A stretch of 64,000 nt of DNA from Streptomyces koelreuteriae (GCF_018604545.1 NZ_CP075896.1:4650001-4714000); one strand, 5' to 3'; numbered from the stretch's first letter, positions 39,360 to 47,343 are shown. The notes: generated from the sequence alone by a model not told the origin. A program made the numbers and translations.

Positions 39360-40028
39360 TCAGGGACTCAGCCGCTCCACCCGCCAGCTCCCGTCAACCT
39401 GCTCCACATACCGCAACCGGTCATGCAACCGGTTCTCCCGCCCCTGCCAGAACTCCACCGCCTGCGGGGCCACCCGGAAGCCGCCCCAGTGCGGGGGCAC
39501 GGGCACCTGCTCGCCCTCCGGATAGCGGGCGGCCAGCTCGGCGTACGCGTCGTCGAGGCCGGCGCGGGTGGAGATCACGGAGGACTGCGCGCTGGCCCAC
39601 GCGCCGAGCTGGGAGCCGTGCGGCCGGGTCCGGAAGTACGCCGCCGTCTCGTCCCGGCCGGTGCGCCGCGCGACACCGGTGACGAGGACCTGCCGGGCCA
39701 TCGGATGCCAGGGGAAGAGCAGCGAGACGTACGGGTTCTCCGCCAGGTCGCGGGCCTTGCGGGAGTCGTAGTTCGTGTAGAAGACGAAACCCTGCTCGTC
39801 GAAGTGCTTCAGCAGAACCGTACGGGCGCTGATCCGCCCCTCGGCGTCGGCCGTCGAGACGACCATGGCGTTCGGCTCGAACAGCCCGCCGTCCGTCGCG
39901 GCCTGCTTGAACCACCGCGCGAACTGCTCGACGGGGGTCGCGGCCAGCTCGGTCTCGGAGAGCCCCTCGGCCCGGTACTGCTTGCGCATCGAGGCCAGAT
40001 CGAAGGGGACGGCGTCGCGGTCGGTCAC
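39360..40028 (-). CDS. pdxH: Pyridoxamine/pyridoxine 5'-phosphate oxidase
   Basis: A 222-residue FMN enzyme that oxidises PNP or PMP to PLP, the last step of the DXP-dependent vitamin B6 route and the salvage route. Family hallmarks are [23 protein letters not shown] (about 69-91), [16 protein letters not shown], and the C-terminal [22 protein letters not shown] and WRVERLSP. Length is standard. The GTG start gives [12 protein letters not shown]. It is divergent from citrate synthase across a 284-bp gap containing a palindrome. Confidence 0.95.
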   Translation of the reverse strand: MTDRDAVPFDLASMRKQYRAEGLSETELAATPVEQFARWFKQAATDGGLFEPNAMVVSTADAEGRISARTVLLKHFDEQGFVFYTNYDSRKARDLAENPYVSLLFPWHPMARQVLVTGVARRTGRDETAAYFRTRPHGSQLGAWASAQSSVISTRAGLDDAYAELAARYPEGEQVPVPPHWGGFRVAPQAVEFWQGRENRLHDRLRYVEQVDGSWRVERLSP

Positions 40029-40070
40029 CCGGTCATCTTGCCGTATGGACGGTGTCCTTCGTCACTGCGT

Positions 40071-40083
40071 GGCACTGAGTGCC
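40071..40083. promoter_or_regulatory. GGCACT-G-AGTGCC palindrome between pdxH and citrate synthase
   Basis: A perfect 13-bp palindrome is followed by a second TGGCACT half-site at 40102-40108. It lies 43 bp upstream of pdxH and 230 bp upstream of the citrate synthase gene. The binding protein is unknown. The remainder of the 284-bp gap shows no gene. Confidence 0.4.
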
Positions 40084-40312
40084 GTGACCCCTCCCCAAAG
40101 GTGGCACTCGGGGATATCGTTCTGATGCCGATCCGGTTGGGTGACCGCCAGCCGCACGGGGCATCACAGGGGAGACCGGCCAGGGCCGCGAGTCGCCGCG
40201 ACGACCGTGGATCCTCCGGACGGCCGCCCGCTTCGCAAGCTGACTGACACATGGTTCACCCGTCTCACCCCACCAGACACCATCTGTCACTTACATCACG
40301 AGGAGCCGCCTG

Positions 40313-41413
40313 ATGTCCGACTTCGTACCCGGGCTCGAGGGAGTAGTCGCGTTCGAGACGGAGATCGCCGAACCCGATAAGGAGGGCGGCGCACTCCGGT
40401 ACCGGGGCGTCGACATCGAGGACCTCGTCGGGCATGTCTCCTTCGGCAACGTCTGGGGCCTGCTCGTCGACGGCGCCTTCAACCCCGGCCTGCCGCCCGC
40501 CGAGCCGTTCCCCATCCCGGTCCACTCCGGTGACATCCGCGTCGACGTCCAGTCGGCCCTGGCCATGCTGGCCCCGGTCTGGGGCCTCAAGCCGCTCCTC
40601 GACATCGACGAGGAGCAGGCCCGCGCCGACCTCGCCCGCGCCGCCGTCATGGCCCTCTCCTACGTCGCCCAGTCGGCCCGCGGCCAGGGCCTGCCCATGG
40701 TCCCGCAGCGTGAGATCGACAAGGCGCAGTCCGTCGTCGAGCGCTTCATGATCCGCTGGCGCGGCGAGCCGGACCCCAAGCATGTGGCGGCGGTGGACGC
40801 GTACTGGACGAGCGCGGCCGAGCATGGCATGAACGCGTCCACGTTCACGGCCCGCGTGATCGCCTCGACGGGCGCGGACGTGGCGGCGGCCCTCTCCGGC
40901 GCCGTGGGAGCCATGTCCGGCCCGCTGCACGGCGGCGCCCCCTCCCGCGTCCTCGGCATGATCGAGGAGATCGAACGCACGGGCGACGCCGAGGCCTATG
41001 TGAAACAGGCCCTCGACAAGGGCGAGCGCCTCATGGGCTTCGGCCACCGCGTCTACCGCGCCGAGGACCCCCGGGCCCGGGTCCTGCGCCGCACCGCCCG
41101 CGAACTCGGCGCCCCCCGCTTCGAGGTCGCCGAGGCCCTGGAGAAGGCGGCCCTCGCGGAACTCCACGCCCGCCGCCCCGACCGCGTCCTCGCGACGAAC
41201 GTCGAGTTCTGGGCGGCCATCGTCCTGGACTTCGCCGAGGTCCCGGCGCACATGTTCACGTCCATGTTCACCTGCGCCCGCACGGCCGGCTGGTCCGCCC
41301 ACATCCTCGAGCAGAAGCGCACCGGCCGCCTGGTCCGCCCCTCGGCCCGCTACGTCGGCCCGGGCACCCGCGACCCCCGCGACATCGAGGGCTACGGCGA
41401 CATCGCCCACTGA
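40313..41413 (+). CDS. Citrate synthase (type 2, short form)
   Basis: A 366-residue citrate synthase that condenses acetyl-CoA with oxaloacetate. Catalytic residues are His in SGPLHGGAPS (about 206) and MGFGHRVYRAEDPRA (about 242), and Asp/Glu in the segment near NVEFWAAIVLDFAEVP. The arginine in RPSARYVGPG is present. The length and the N-terminus DFVPGLEGVVAFETEIAEP match the actinobacterial CitA2 group. It is monocistronic. Confidence 0.92.
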   Translation: MSDFVPGLEGVVAFETEIAEPDKEGGALRYRGVDIEDLVGHVSFGNVWGLLVDGAFNPGLPPAEPFPIPVHSGDIRVDVQSALAMLAPVWGLKPLLDIDEEQARADLARAAVMALSYVAQSARGQGLPMVPQREIDKAQSVVERFMIRWRGEPDPKHVAAVDAYWTSAAEHGMNASTFTARVIASTGADVAAALSGAVGAMSGPLHGGAPSRVLGMIEEIERTGDAEAYVKQALDKGERLMGFGHRVYRAEDPRARVLRRTARELGAPRFEVAEALEKAALAELHARRPDRVLATNVEFWAAIVLDFAEVPAHMFTSMFTCARTAGWSAHILEQKRTGRLVRPSARYVGPGTRDPRDIEGYGDIAH

Positions 41414-41497
41414 CCCCACCCGAGCCCACCACCCCGACGGCCATCACCCGGAGCGCAGCGCCCCGCGTGATGGCCGTTCGCCGTCCCGCCGGCGCCC

Positions 41498-41968
41498 CTA
41501 CTCCCCGAGCCGGTCCAGCTCCTCCCCGATCGCCTCCCGCAGCGGGGCATGCCGCGCCCCGAGCGCATACCGCTCCTCGCTCCACCGCTCCCGCGGATAG
41601 AGCCACACGGGCAGCCGTACGAGATCCTCGGGCTCCCAGTCGTACCGCGGCCACACATGCGCGTGCAGAAACCCCTCGGCATTCCCGAGAATCTCCAGAT
41701 TGACCCGCCGAAACCCCGACTCCACCCGCCGACAGGCCCGCTCGACGGCCTCCCCCAGCCGGTCCATGTTCCCCAGAAACGCCAGCCGCCTGCCCCGGGG
41801 CAGCTCCGACAACCGCCGCACCGCCGGATCATCCGTCAGCAGCACCGAGTACCCGGGCAGAAACTGCACGTCCCCGATCGCCGCGAACCCGGCGTCCAGC
41901 CTCCGCAGCACGGCTGGATTCTCACCCCGCAGCGCACTGCCGACCCGGTCCTCACGCCATCCGCCCAT
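41498..41968 (-). CDS. HIT-like protein (Ap4A hydrolase-like)
   Basis: A 156-residue histidine-triad-fold protein. The motif reads FLHAHVWPRY (about 103-112), so the HxHxHxx signature keeps its first two positions in shifted form but lacks a third His, as in diverged HIT hydrolases. Flanking segments PGYSVLLTDDPAVRRLSELPRGRR and LEILGNAEGFLHAHV fit diadenosine-polyphosphate hydrolase relatives. The start is ATG 41968, or GTG one codon earlier. A leader ORF and a hairpin lie upstream on the same strand. Confidence 0.8.
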   Translation of the reverse strand: MGGWREDRVGSALRGENPAVLRRLDAGFAAIGDVQFLPGYSVLLTDDPAVRRLSELPRGRRLAFLGNMDRLGEAVERACRRVESGFRRVNLEILGNAEGFLHAHVWPRYDWEPEDLVRLPVWLYPRERWSEERYALGARHAPLREAIGEELDRLGE

Positions 41969-41993
41969 CACGAACCACCCCCGAAAACGCAGA

Positions 41994-42055
41994 CGACCCG
42001 CGAGCCTGGTCCTCCTGTGGAGGGCCGGCCGGACGTACCGGCGGCTCGCGGGTCG
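41994..42055 (-). terminator. Terminator-like hairpin in the HIT gene leader
   Basis: A perfect 13-bp stem (41994-42006 with 42043-42055, CGACCCGCGAGCC) encloses a 36-nt loop. On the minus strand it is followed by TCTGCGTTTTC. It lies 25 bp before the HIT gene start and about 80 nt after the short leader ORF. The position suggests transcription attenuation, but no alternative fold was proven. The rest of the 407-bp gap (41969-42375) holds only this leader and, presumably, promoters for both directions. Confidence 0.5.
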
Positions 42056-42135
42056 GGTGACTGCTGGAGATTGGGCCGGCTGCGCGCTTCGCTCACGCGC
42101 TGGTCCGGCACCGCACTGTGTGTGGTGACGGGCCG

Positions 42136-42174
42136 CTAGCCCGCAGCCACCTCACGCGTCCGGTTCTCATACAT
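42136..42174 (-). CDS. Leader peptide ORF (12 aa, MYENRTREVAAG)
   Basis: A 12-codon ORF starts at ATG 42174 and ends at TAG, with a strong ribosome-binding site GGGAGGT whose spacing to the ATG is about 10 nt. It precedes a terminator-like hairpin and the HIT gene on the same strand. The excellent Shine-Dalgarno match and position argue that it is translated as a leader. No run of a single amino acid is present to suggest charged-tRNA sensing. Confidence 0.5.
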   Translation of the reverse strand: MYENRTREVAAG

Positions 42175-42375
42175 CTGCCGAACCACCTCCCTTCTCGTGT
42201 ACCTGGAACCCTAAGAAACCGATCGGCCTCGCATCAACCGTTTTTCTGAGACCTTGACTCCGGGCCGCGCCCGAGGAGACGGGGTTCGTCGGCGGATGAC
42301 GTGGGGAATGCCCTCGTACAACGATTCTTTCAATGTTGTGGGAACACGGTGTGCGCTGGGTCACGTTCCAGTTGA

Positions 42376-43842
42376 ATGATTGCAAGTAGCGAACCGACGT
42401 GCGGTACGTGCGGACGCAGCCTGCAGGGGGTCCAGGTGAGTGCTTCCCGGCGTAGTGGGACCACCGACGAACTGGGGCCCGACGAGCCAGAGCCCGAGCG
42501 GGACGGCTCGGGTGGGTCCGATCTGCTTGCCGCGTTGCTGGACGGGATGGACGCGGCGCTGTGTGCCTTCGACGCCGACGGTGTCGTGACGCACTGGAAC
42601 CGCGAGGCCGAGCGGATTCTCGGATGGAGCGCGGACGAGGCCGTGGGGCGGCGGGGCCTGGCCGGATGGGCCGTGCGCAGCGCGGACGCCGAGGAGGTCG
42701 AGAGCCGGCTGCTGTCGGCGATGCACGCCCCGGGCCGGCAGGTGAACGAGTTCGCGTTGCTGACGAAGGACGGCGGCCGGGTGCTCGTACGGACCCAGTC
42801 GGCGGCGGTGCGCGGGACCGACGGGAAGCCGGCGGGGGTGTACTGCGCCTTCAGCGAGGTGCACGCGCAGATCGATCTGGAGCGGTCGATCGCGCTCAGC
42901 GAGGCACTGTTCGAGGACGCCAGCTGGGGCGTCGTGCTCGTGGATGTCGACCTGCGGCCGGCCGTGGTGAACGCGCACGCGGCCAAGGCGCTGGGTACGG
43001 GCCGTACGTCCGTGCTCGGCCGGCCGCTCGGGGATCTGCTGTCGCAGGGCGTGGAGGAGCTGGAGAGCGCGCTGCAGCATGTGCTGGCCGAGGGCGCGCC
43101 GCCGGCGCCCGCCGAGGTGTGGGTGGGTGTGCGCGCGCCGGAGGGCGAGCGGCGGCGGTGCTGGCGCAGCGGCTTCGTACGGCTGGCCTCGCCGCTCGCG
43201 GAGGAGCCCGTTCCGCTGGGTGTGGGGTGGCTGTTCCAGGACGTGACGGAGGCCAAGCAGAGCGAGCAGGAGGCGTCGCTGCTGCGGTTCCGTACGCAGC
43301 AGCTGCACCGGGCCTCGCGGGCCGCCGCCGAGTGCGAGGACCCGGCGGAGGCGGCGACGGTTCATCTGGACTTCGCCCTGGCCGGGTTCGCCGACCACGC
43401 GCTGATCGACCGGGTGGCGGGCGGTGCGCTCGTCGAGGCGCAGACCGACGCGCCGGTACGGCTGGTGCGGGTCGCCGCCACTCCGTCCGGCGCGCCGGGG
43501 CCGAGCAAGCTCTCGGGCCACGCGGGGCTGCCCGCGCGGTACGCGGAGGGGCATCCGGCGCTGCAGTGCGTGGAGCGGGTCGGGGCGCTGCGGGCGAGTG
43601 CGGGGTCCGCGTCGCCCGAGGAGGCCCGGCTGTGGGCCGAGGCCCGGCAGTGGCCGCCGGACGCGGTGCACGCCCTGTGCGCGGTGCTGCGCAGCCGGGG
43701 GCGGACGCTGGGTGTGGTGACGTTCCTGCGGGGGGCCGGGCGCAGCGCGTTCGAGCGGTCCGACGCGATGTACGCGGAGGATGTGGCGATACGGATCGCG
43801 GCGTCTCTGGATCTCGCGGGGTTGTCGGACGAGCCGGTGTGA
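42376..43842 (+). CDS. PAS domain-containing sensor-like protein without an obvious output domain
   Basis: A 488-residue cytoplasmic protein. Residues 1-15 contain CGTC (SEPTCGTCGRSL), a possible metal or redox pair. PAS domain 1 covers about 50-165 (MDAALCAFDADGVVTHWNREAERILGWSADEAVG). A second PAS-like domain covers about 175-295 (SWGVVLVDVDLRPAVVNAHA) and ends DVTEAKQSEQEASLLRF, a short coiled linker. A GAF-like region covers about 305-480. In relatives such modules precede a SpoIIE phosphatase or kinase, but none is present here. The signal and partner are unknown. Confidence 0.82.
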   Translation: MIASSEPTCGTCGRSLQGVQVSASRRSGTTDELGPDEPEPERDGSGGSDLLAALLDGMDAALCAFDADGVVTHWNREAERILGWSADEAVGRRGLAGWAVRSADAEEVESRLLSAMHAPGRQVNEFALLTKDGGRVLVRTQSAAVRGTDGKPAGVYCAFSEVHAQIDLERSIALSEALFEDASWGVVLVDVDLRPAVVNAHAAKALGTGRTSVLGRPLGDLLSQGVEELESALQHVLAEGAPPAPAEVWVGVRAPEGERRRCWRSGFVRLASPLAEEPVPLGVGWLFQDVTEAKQSEQEASLLRFRTQQLHRASRAAAECEDPAEAATVHLDFALAGFADHALIDRVAGGALVEAQTDAPVRLVRVAATPSGAPGPSKLSGHAGLPARYAEGHPALQCVERVGALRASAGSASPEEARLWAEARQWPPDAVHALCAVLRSRGRTLGVVTFLRGAGRSAFERSDAMYAEDVAIRIAASLDLAGLSDEPV

Positions 43843-43873
43843 AACCGGCCCCGTGGGCTCGGTATCGCTAGGA

Positions 43874-43917
43874 GAACCGGTCAGTGGCGGTAGAAGAACC
43901 GGTCAGTGCCGGTAGAA
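43874..43917. repeat. 22-bp tandem duplication over the SIS gene stop
   Basis: Two copies of a 22-bp unit (43874-43895 and 43896-43917, one mismatch) lie head to tail. The second copy, read on the minus strand, encodes the last residues FYRH and the TGA stop of the SIS gene. The first would encode the same residues and stop again. Confidence 0.75.
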
Positions 43918-44658
43918 GATCCGGTCCCGGTACCGCTCCATCACGCGGCTGTTCCAGTCGTGTCCGCCGTCGACGTTCCCGGAGCGCAGCAGCGGGGGCT
44001 CCAGGCCCCGGTCGGCGAGGGTGGCGGCCGTGGTGGCCATGACGGCCTGGAGGAGGGCCGAGGTGACGACCGTGGAGGCGGGGGCGAAGGGGGCCGGGAC
44101 GTTGTCGAGGGTGAGTTCGGCGTCGCCGACCGCGATCTTCGAGTCGAGGACGAGGTCGCAGTGGTCCTTGAGGTACGTCCCCGAGGAGTGCCGGGACGTG
44201 GTCTCCGCGGCGTAGGCGACCGAGGTCACGCCGATGACGCGTACGCCCAGGGCGCGGGCTTTCATGGCCATTTCCACGGGGAGGGCGTTGCGCCCCGACA
44301 GGGAGATGATCAGCAGGGCGTCGCCGGCGCGGAGCGGGGAGCTGTCCAGGACGGCGCTCGCGAGGCCGTCGACGCGTTCCAGGGCGGAGCCGAGCGGCGC
44401 GGGCATGACGTCGACGCCGACGACGCCCGGTACGGCGAGCAGGTTCATGAGGGCGAGACCGCCCGCGCGGTAGACGAGGTCCTGCGCGGCGAGGGAGGAG
44501 TGCCCGGCGCCGAAGGCGAAGAGGCGGCCTCCGTCCTCGACGGTGTCGGCGAGGAGCGTGCCCGCGGCCTTGATGCTGTCGGCCTCCTCGTCGCGGACCC
44601 GCCGCAGCAGGTCGATCGCGGCGTCGAGGAACTGGCCGGCCGGCGCGCGGTCGCTCAT
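43903..44658 (-). CDS. SIS domain protein, UPF0309 family
   Basis: A 251-residue sugar-isomerase-fold protein of the UPF0309 family. The SIS core includes GRLFAFGAGHSSLAAQDLVYRAGGL (about 43-67) and LLIISLSGRNALPVEMAMKARALGVRVIGVTS (about 115-146). It probably binds or isomerises a phosphosugar such as an N-acetylated hexosamine phosphate. The exact reaction is unknown. ATG 44658 has AAGGGA upstream. An in-frame ATG 19 codons earlier lacks one. Confidence 0.9.
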   Translation of the reverse strand: MSDRAPAGQFLDAAIDLLRRVRDEEADSIKAAGTLLADTVEDGGRLFAFGAGHSSLAAQDLVYRAGGLALMNLLAVPGVVGVDVMPAPLGSALERVDGLASAVLDSSPLRAGDALLIISLSGRNALPVEMAMKARALGVRVIGVTSVAYAAETTSRHSSGTYLKDHCDLVLDSKIAVGDAELTLDNVPAPFAPASTVVTSALLQAVMATTAATLADRGLEPPLLRSGNVDGGHDWNSRVMERYRDRIFYRH

Positions 44659-44960
44659 ACGGGATCCCTTCAGGATGGCCCACGATGGCCTCGGTGGGCG
44701 CGTGTCGCGCATCACGGTGCGGTCTGGACCAGTGCGGTGTCAATACGGTCGTGACGGCCGGGGCGAGGGCGCTCGGCGGGTGCTGCGCGGGGCTCTTGGG
44801 TCCGGGAAGGGCATGTTCGTACCCTTCCCTCGTGCCGCGTAATCCCCTGCTTTCCCTCCCGCGGCACGGTTGTCGGTGGTATCCGGCAGAATTGGTTGCA
44901 GGGCCAGCGCACGCGCCGGTGAGCCGTCCAGCCTCCGGCACATCTCATCGAGGGGCACGT

Positions 44961-45653
44961 ATGTCCGGACTGATCGACACCACGGAGATGTATCTCCGCA
45001 CCATCCTCGAGCTGGAGGAAGAGGGTGTGGTCCCCATGCGCGCCCGTATCGCCGAGCGGCTGGACCAGAGCGGGCCGACCGTCAGCCAGACCGTGGCGCG
45101 GATGGAGCGCGACGGCCTGGTGTCCGTCGCCAGCGACCGGCACCTGGAGCTGACCGACGAGGGCCGCCGTCTCGCCACGCGCGTGATGCGCAAGCACCGG
45201 CTCGCCGAGTGTCTGCTCGTCGACGTGATCGGGCTGGAGTGGGAGCAGGTGCACGCCGAGGCGTGCCGCTGGGAGCACGTGATGAGCGAGGCCGTGGAGC
45301 GCCGCGTGCTGGAGCTGCTGCGGCACCCGACGGAGTCGCCGTACGGCAACCCGATCCCGGGTCTGGAGGAGCTCGGCGAGAAGGACGGCGCCGACCCGTT
45401 CCTGGACGAGGGCATGGTGTCCCTGGCGACCCTCGACCCGGGGGCCGAGGGCAAGACGGTCGTGGTGCGCCGGATCGGCGAGCCGATCCAGACGGACGCG
45501 CAGCTGATGTACACGCTGCGGCGCGCGGGCGTGCAGCCCGGCTCGGTGGTCAGCGTGACCGAGTCGGCGGGCGGCGTGCTGGTGGGCAGCGGCGGCGAGG
45601 CGGCCGAGCTGGAGTCGGAGGTCGCCTCCCACGTGTTCGTCGCCAAGCCCTGA
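44961..45653 (+). CDS. dmdR1: Iron-dependent DtxR-family regulator DmdR1/DesR
   Basis: A 230-residue metalloregulator. It has an N-terminal winged helix (MSGLIDTTEMYLRTILELEEEG, ARIAERLDQSGPTVSQTVARMERDGLV), a dimerisation/metal domain with ligands in HRLAECLLVDVIGLEWEQVHAEACRWEHVMS (Cys/His/Glu set near residues 80-110), and an SH3-like C-terminal domain. With Fe2+ it represses siderophore and iron-uptake genes by binding iron boxes. Length and sequence match Streptomyces DmdR1. A long open frame on the opposite strand covers the gene. No iron box was seen upstream. Confidence 0.93.
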   Translation: MSGLIDTTEMYLRTILELEEEGVVPMRARIAERLDQSGPTVSQTVARMERDGLVSVASDRHLELTDEGRRLATRVMRKHRLAECLLVDVIGLEWEQVHAEACRWEHVMSEAVERRVLELLRHPTESPYGNPIPGLEELGEKDGADPFLDEGMVSLATLDPGAEGKTVVVRRIGEPIQTDAQLMYTLRRAGVQPGSVVSVTESAGGVLVGSGGEAAELESEVASHVFVAKP

Positions 45654-45683
45654 GCCCGTACGGGGCTACCAGCAGGGGCGCGG

Positions 45684-45722
45684 CCGACCGGGGTGACCGA
45701 CCGGGGTGACCGACCGGGGTGA
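45684..45722. repeat. Three 13-bp tandem repeats CCGACCGGGGTGA
   Basis: Three exact copies run 45684-45722, followed by degenerate versions (CCGGTCGGGGCG and similar) for about 100 bp. The array starts 31 bp after the dmdR1 stop. Confidence 0.75.
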
Positions 45723-46009
45723 CCGGTCGGGGCGTTCAGCCGGGGCGACCAGCTGGGGCGGCCGACCGGGAGGACCAGCCGGCGTGACCGGCCGGGGCGC
45801 CCCGGAAGGACCGGCCGGGCGACCCGCGCACGCCGCGTTGGCGTGATCCCGTCGTATCCGGGATTCAGTCCGTCGAATGGCAGCGCTCGTCCGCTTCCCG
45901 TGCGACGCTGTCGCGTGAGGCATATGACCTGAGGGCTCTTGGTCGTGGCTCGACAGCGATGTCGCCCGGCCGGGGAGGGGGCGGGAGGATGTGCCGTGGA
46001 GATGTGGAG

Positions 46010-46037
46010 GGCCCCGGCGCCTGGTGGCGCCGGGGCC
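46010..46037. terminator. Perfect 12-bp hairpin in the dmdR1-hydrolase gap
   Basis: GGCCCCGGCGCC, loop TGGT, then the exact complement. It resembles a Streptomyces terminator but lies more than 350 bp from either coding sequence, so it may end a non-coding transcript. Confidence 0.5.
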
Positions 46038-46203
46038 TGTCCTCCCCTGTGCTGACCTGGAGCCCCGAGCTCTCAAGGTCATCCCCCACGGACCGGTTTC
46101 CCCGAGCGGTCCGCCTCCCGCTGAAGATCTCCCCGCAGCAGCGGCCGCCAATCCCCGGGGATGGTCACTCGAACGAGGGGTGTTGGCCGCGAGAACAGCA
46201 TTC

Positions 46204-46219
46204 TCGAATGGGCATTCGA
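46204..46219. promoter_or_regulatory. TCGAATG-GG-CATTCGA inverted repeat upstream of the hydrolase gene
   Basis: A 7-bp inverted repeat with 2-bp spacing lies 117 bp before the ATG. It is followed at once by TAGTGT, which could serve as a -10 element, so an operator overlapping the promoter is plausible. Confidence 0.4.
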
Positions 46220-46335
46220 TAGTGTGCGGGTGACGCACGGCACGGCAAGAAGGCGCAACAGGCAGAACACGGTTCACAGGACCGAACAGCCGGAGACGGC
46301 CGCGGTCCGCGCGAAGCTTGGGGGGGTGCCAGGAC

Positions 46336-47343
46336 ATGGCGCGACGCATCGACGTGACCGGGACGGGCGGCGTACGCCTCGCGGCCTGGGAGTTCGGAGA
46401 CCCGCCCAAGACCGATCCGGCGCACGACCCGCACGACCGGCACGACCCGCGGCACACGAACGACCGGCACGACCCGCAGCACACGAACGCCCCGCACGAC
46501 CCGCAGCACCACCACGACGTACGGCAGCCGCACGACCCGCAGCGCACGCCCGGCGCGTCGACCGCCCCGGACGGCACCCCGGGCGTGCTGTTACTGCACG
46601 GCCTGATGGGCCGCGCCTCGCACTGGGCGTCCACCGCCCGCTGGCTCTCCGGCCGGTACCGCGCCGTCGCTCTCGACCAGCGCGGCCACGGCCGTAGCGA
46701 GAAGCCCCCGCAGGGAGCCTTCTCCCGTGACGCCTACGTCGACGACGTCGAAGCCGCTCTGGAGCAGCTCGGCCTCGACCCGGTCGTCCTCATCGGCCAC
46801 GCCATGGGCGCGCTGACCGCCTGGCAGCTCGCCGCCAAGCGCCCGGACCTGGTCCGCGGGCTGATCATCTGCGACATGCGGGCCTCCGCCCTCGGCGCGG
46901 CCTCGCAGCGCGAGTGGGACCAGTGGTTCCGGTCCTGGCCGCTGCCCTTCGCCACGCTCGCCGACGTCCGCAAGTGGTTCGGCGAGGACGACCCCTGGGT
47001 GGAGCGGCCCAACCCGGCCCGCGGCGCGTTCTACGCCGAGGTGATGGCCGAGTCCCCGGACGGCTGGCGCCCCGTCTTCGAACCGGAGCAGATGCTCCGC
47101 TCCCGCGAGACCTGGGTGTACGACGCGCACTGGGAGGAGCTGACCCAGGTCCGCTGCCCGGCCCTGGTCGTGCGCGGTCTCGACGGCGAGCTGGGCCGCG
47201 CCGAGGCCCAGGAGATGGTCCGCGTCCTGCCCCGCGGCCAGTACGCGGAGGTCGCCGACGCCGGCCACCTGGTCCACTACGACCAGCCGGAGGCCTGGCG
47301 CGCGGCGATCGAGCCGTTCCTGGACGCTCTCAGCACGAACTGA
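46336..47343 (+). CDS. Alpha/beta-hydrolase fold protein with Ala at the nucleophile and a His/Asp-rich insert
   Basis: A 335-residue alpha/beta-hydrolase-fold protein. The core is normal: LLLHGLMGRASHW, AVALDQRGHGRSEKP, DVEAALEQLGL, and C-terminal VRGLDGELGRAEAQ (acid) and ADAGHLVHYDQPE (His). The nucleophile elbow reads GHAMGALTAW, where GxSxG would require Ser; the DNA is GGC CAC GCC ATG GGC. Ordinary ester hydrolysis is therefore doubtful. Between strands 1 and 2 (about residues 24-67) lies a low-complexity insert of HDP, HDRHDP and HTN units that could bind metal. Confidence 0.85.
   Translation: MARRIDVTGTGGVRLAAWEFGDPPKTDPAHDPHDRHDPRHTNDRHDPQHTNAPHDPQHHHDVRQPHDPQRTPGASTAPDGTPGVLLLHGLMGRASHWASTARWLSGRYRAVALDQRGHGRSEKPPQGAFSRDAYVDDVEAALEQLGLDPVVLIGHAMGALTAWQLAAKRPDLVRGLIICDMRASALGAASQREWDQWFRSWPLPFATLADVRKWFGEDDPWVERPNPARGAFYAEVMAESPDGWRPVFEPEQMLRSRETWVYDAHWEELTQVRCPALVVRGLDGELGRAEAQEMVRVLPRGQYAEVADAGHLVHYDQPEAWRAAIEPFLDALSTN

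Larger units (their letters stand above)
45654..46335. other. 682-bp intergenic region with repeats and hairpin
   Basis: No convincing gene is present. From the left it holds a GC-rich tandem repeat (45684 onward), a perfect 12-bp hairpin (46010-46037) and a 16-bp inverted repeat (46204-46219). Open frames on either strand have implausible composition and no ribosome-binding site. The right part must carry the promoter of the alpha/beta-hydrolase gene. A small non-coding RNA ending at the hairpin is possible. Confidence 0.6.

Noticed and set aside
44830-44960. Iron box upstream of dmdR1
   Set aside because: No TTAGGTTAGGCTAACCTAA-like 19-bp palindrome could be found in the leader by eye.
46400-46545. 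CRISPR-like short repeats (cacgacccgc units)
   Set aside because: The units are in frame inside a coding sequence, have no unique spacers and encode a His/Asp-rich insert.
45666-46634. A 322-codon minus-strand frame across the dmdR1-hydrolase gap
   Set aside because: Its Cys-, Ser- and Pro-rich product has no fold, it has no ribosome-binding site, and it is antisense to the hydrolase gene.
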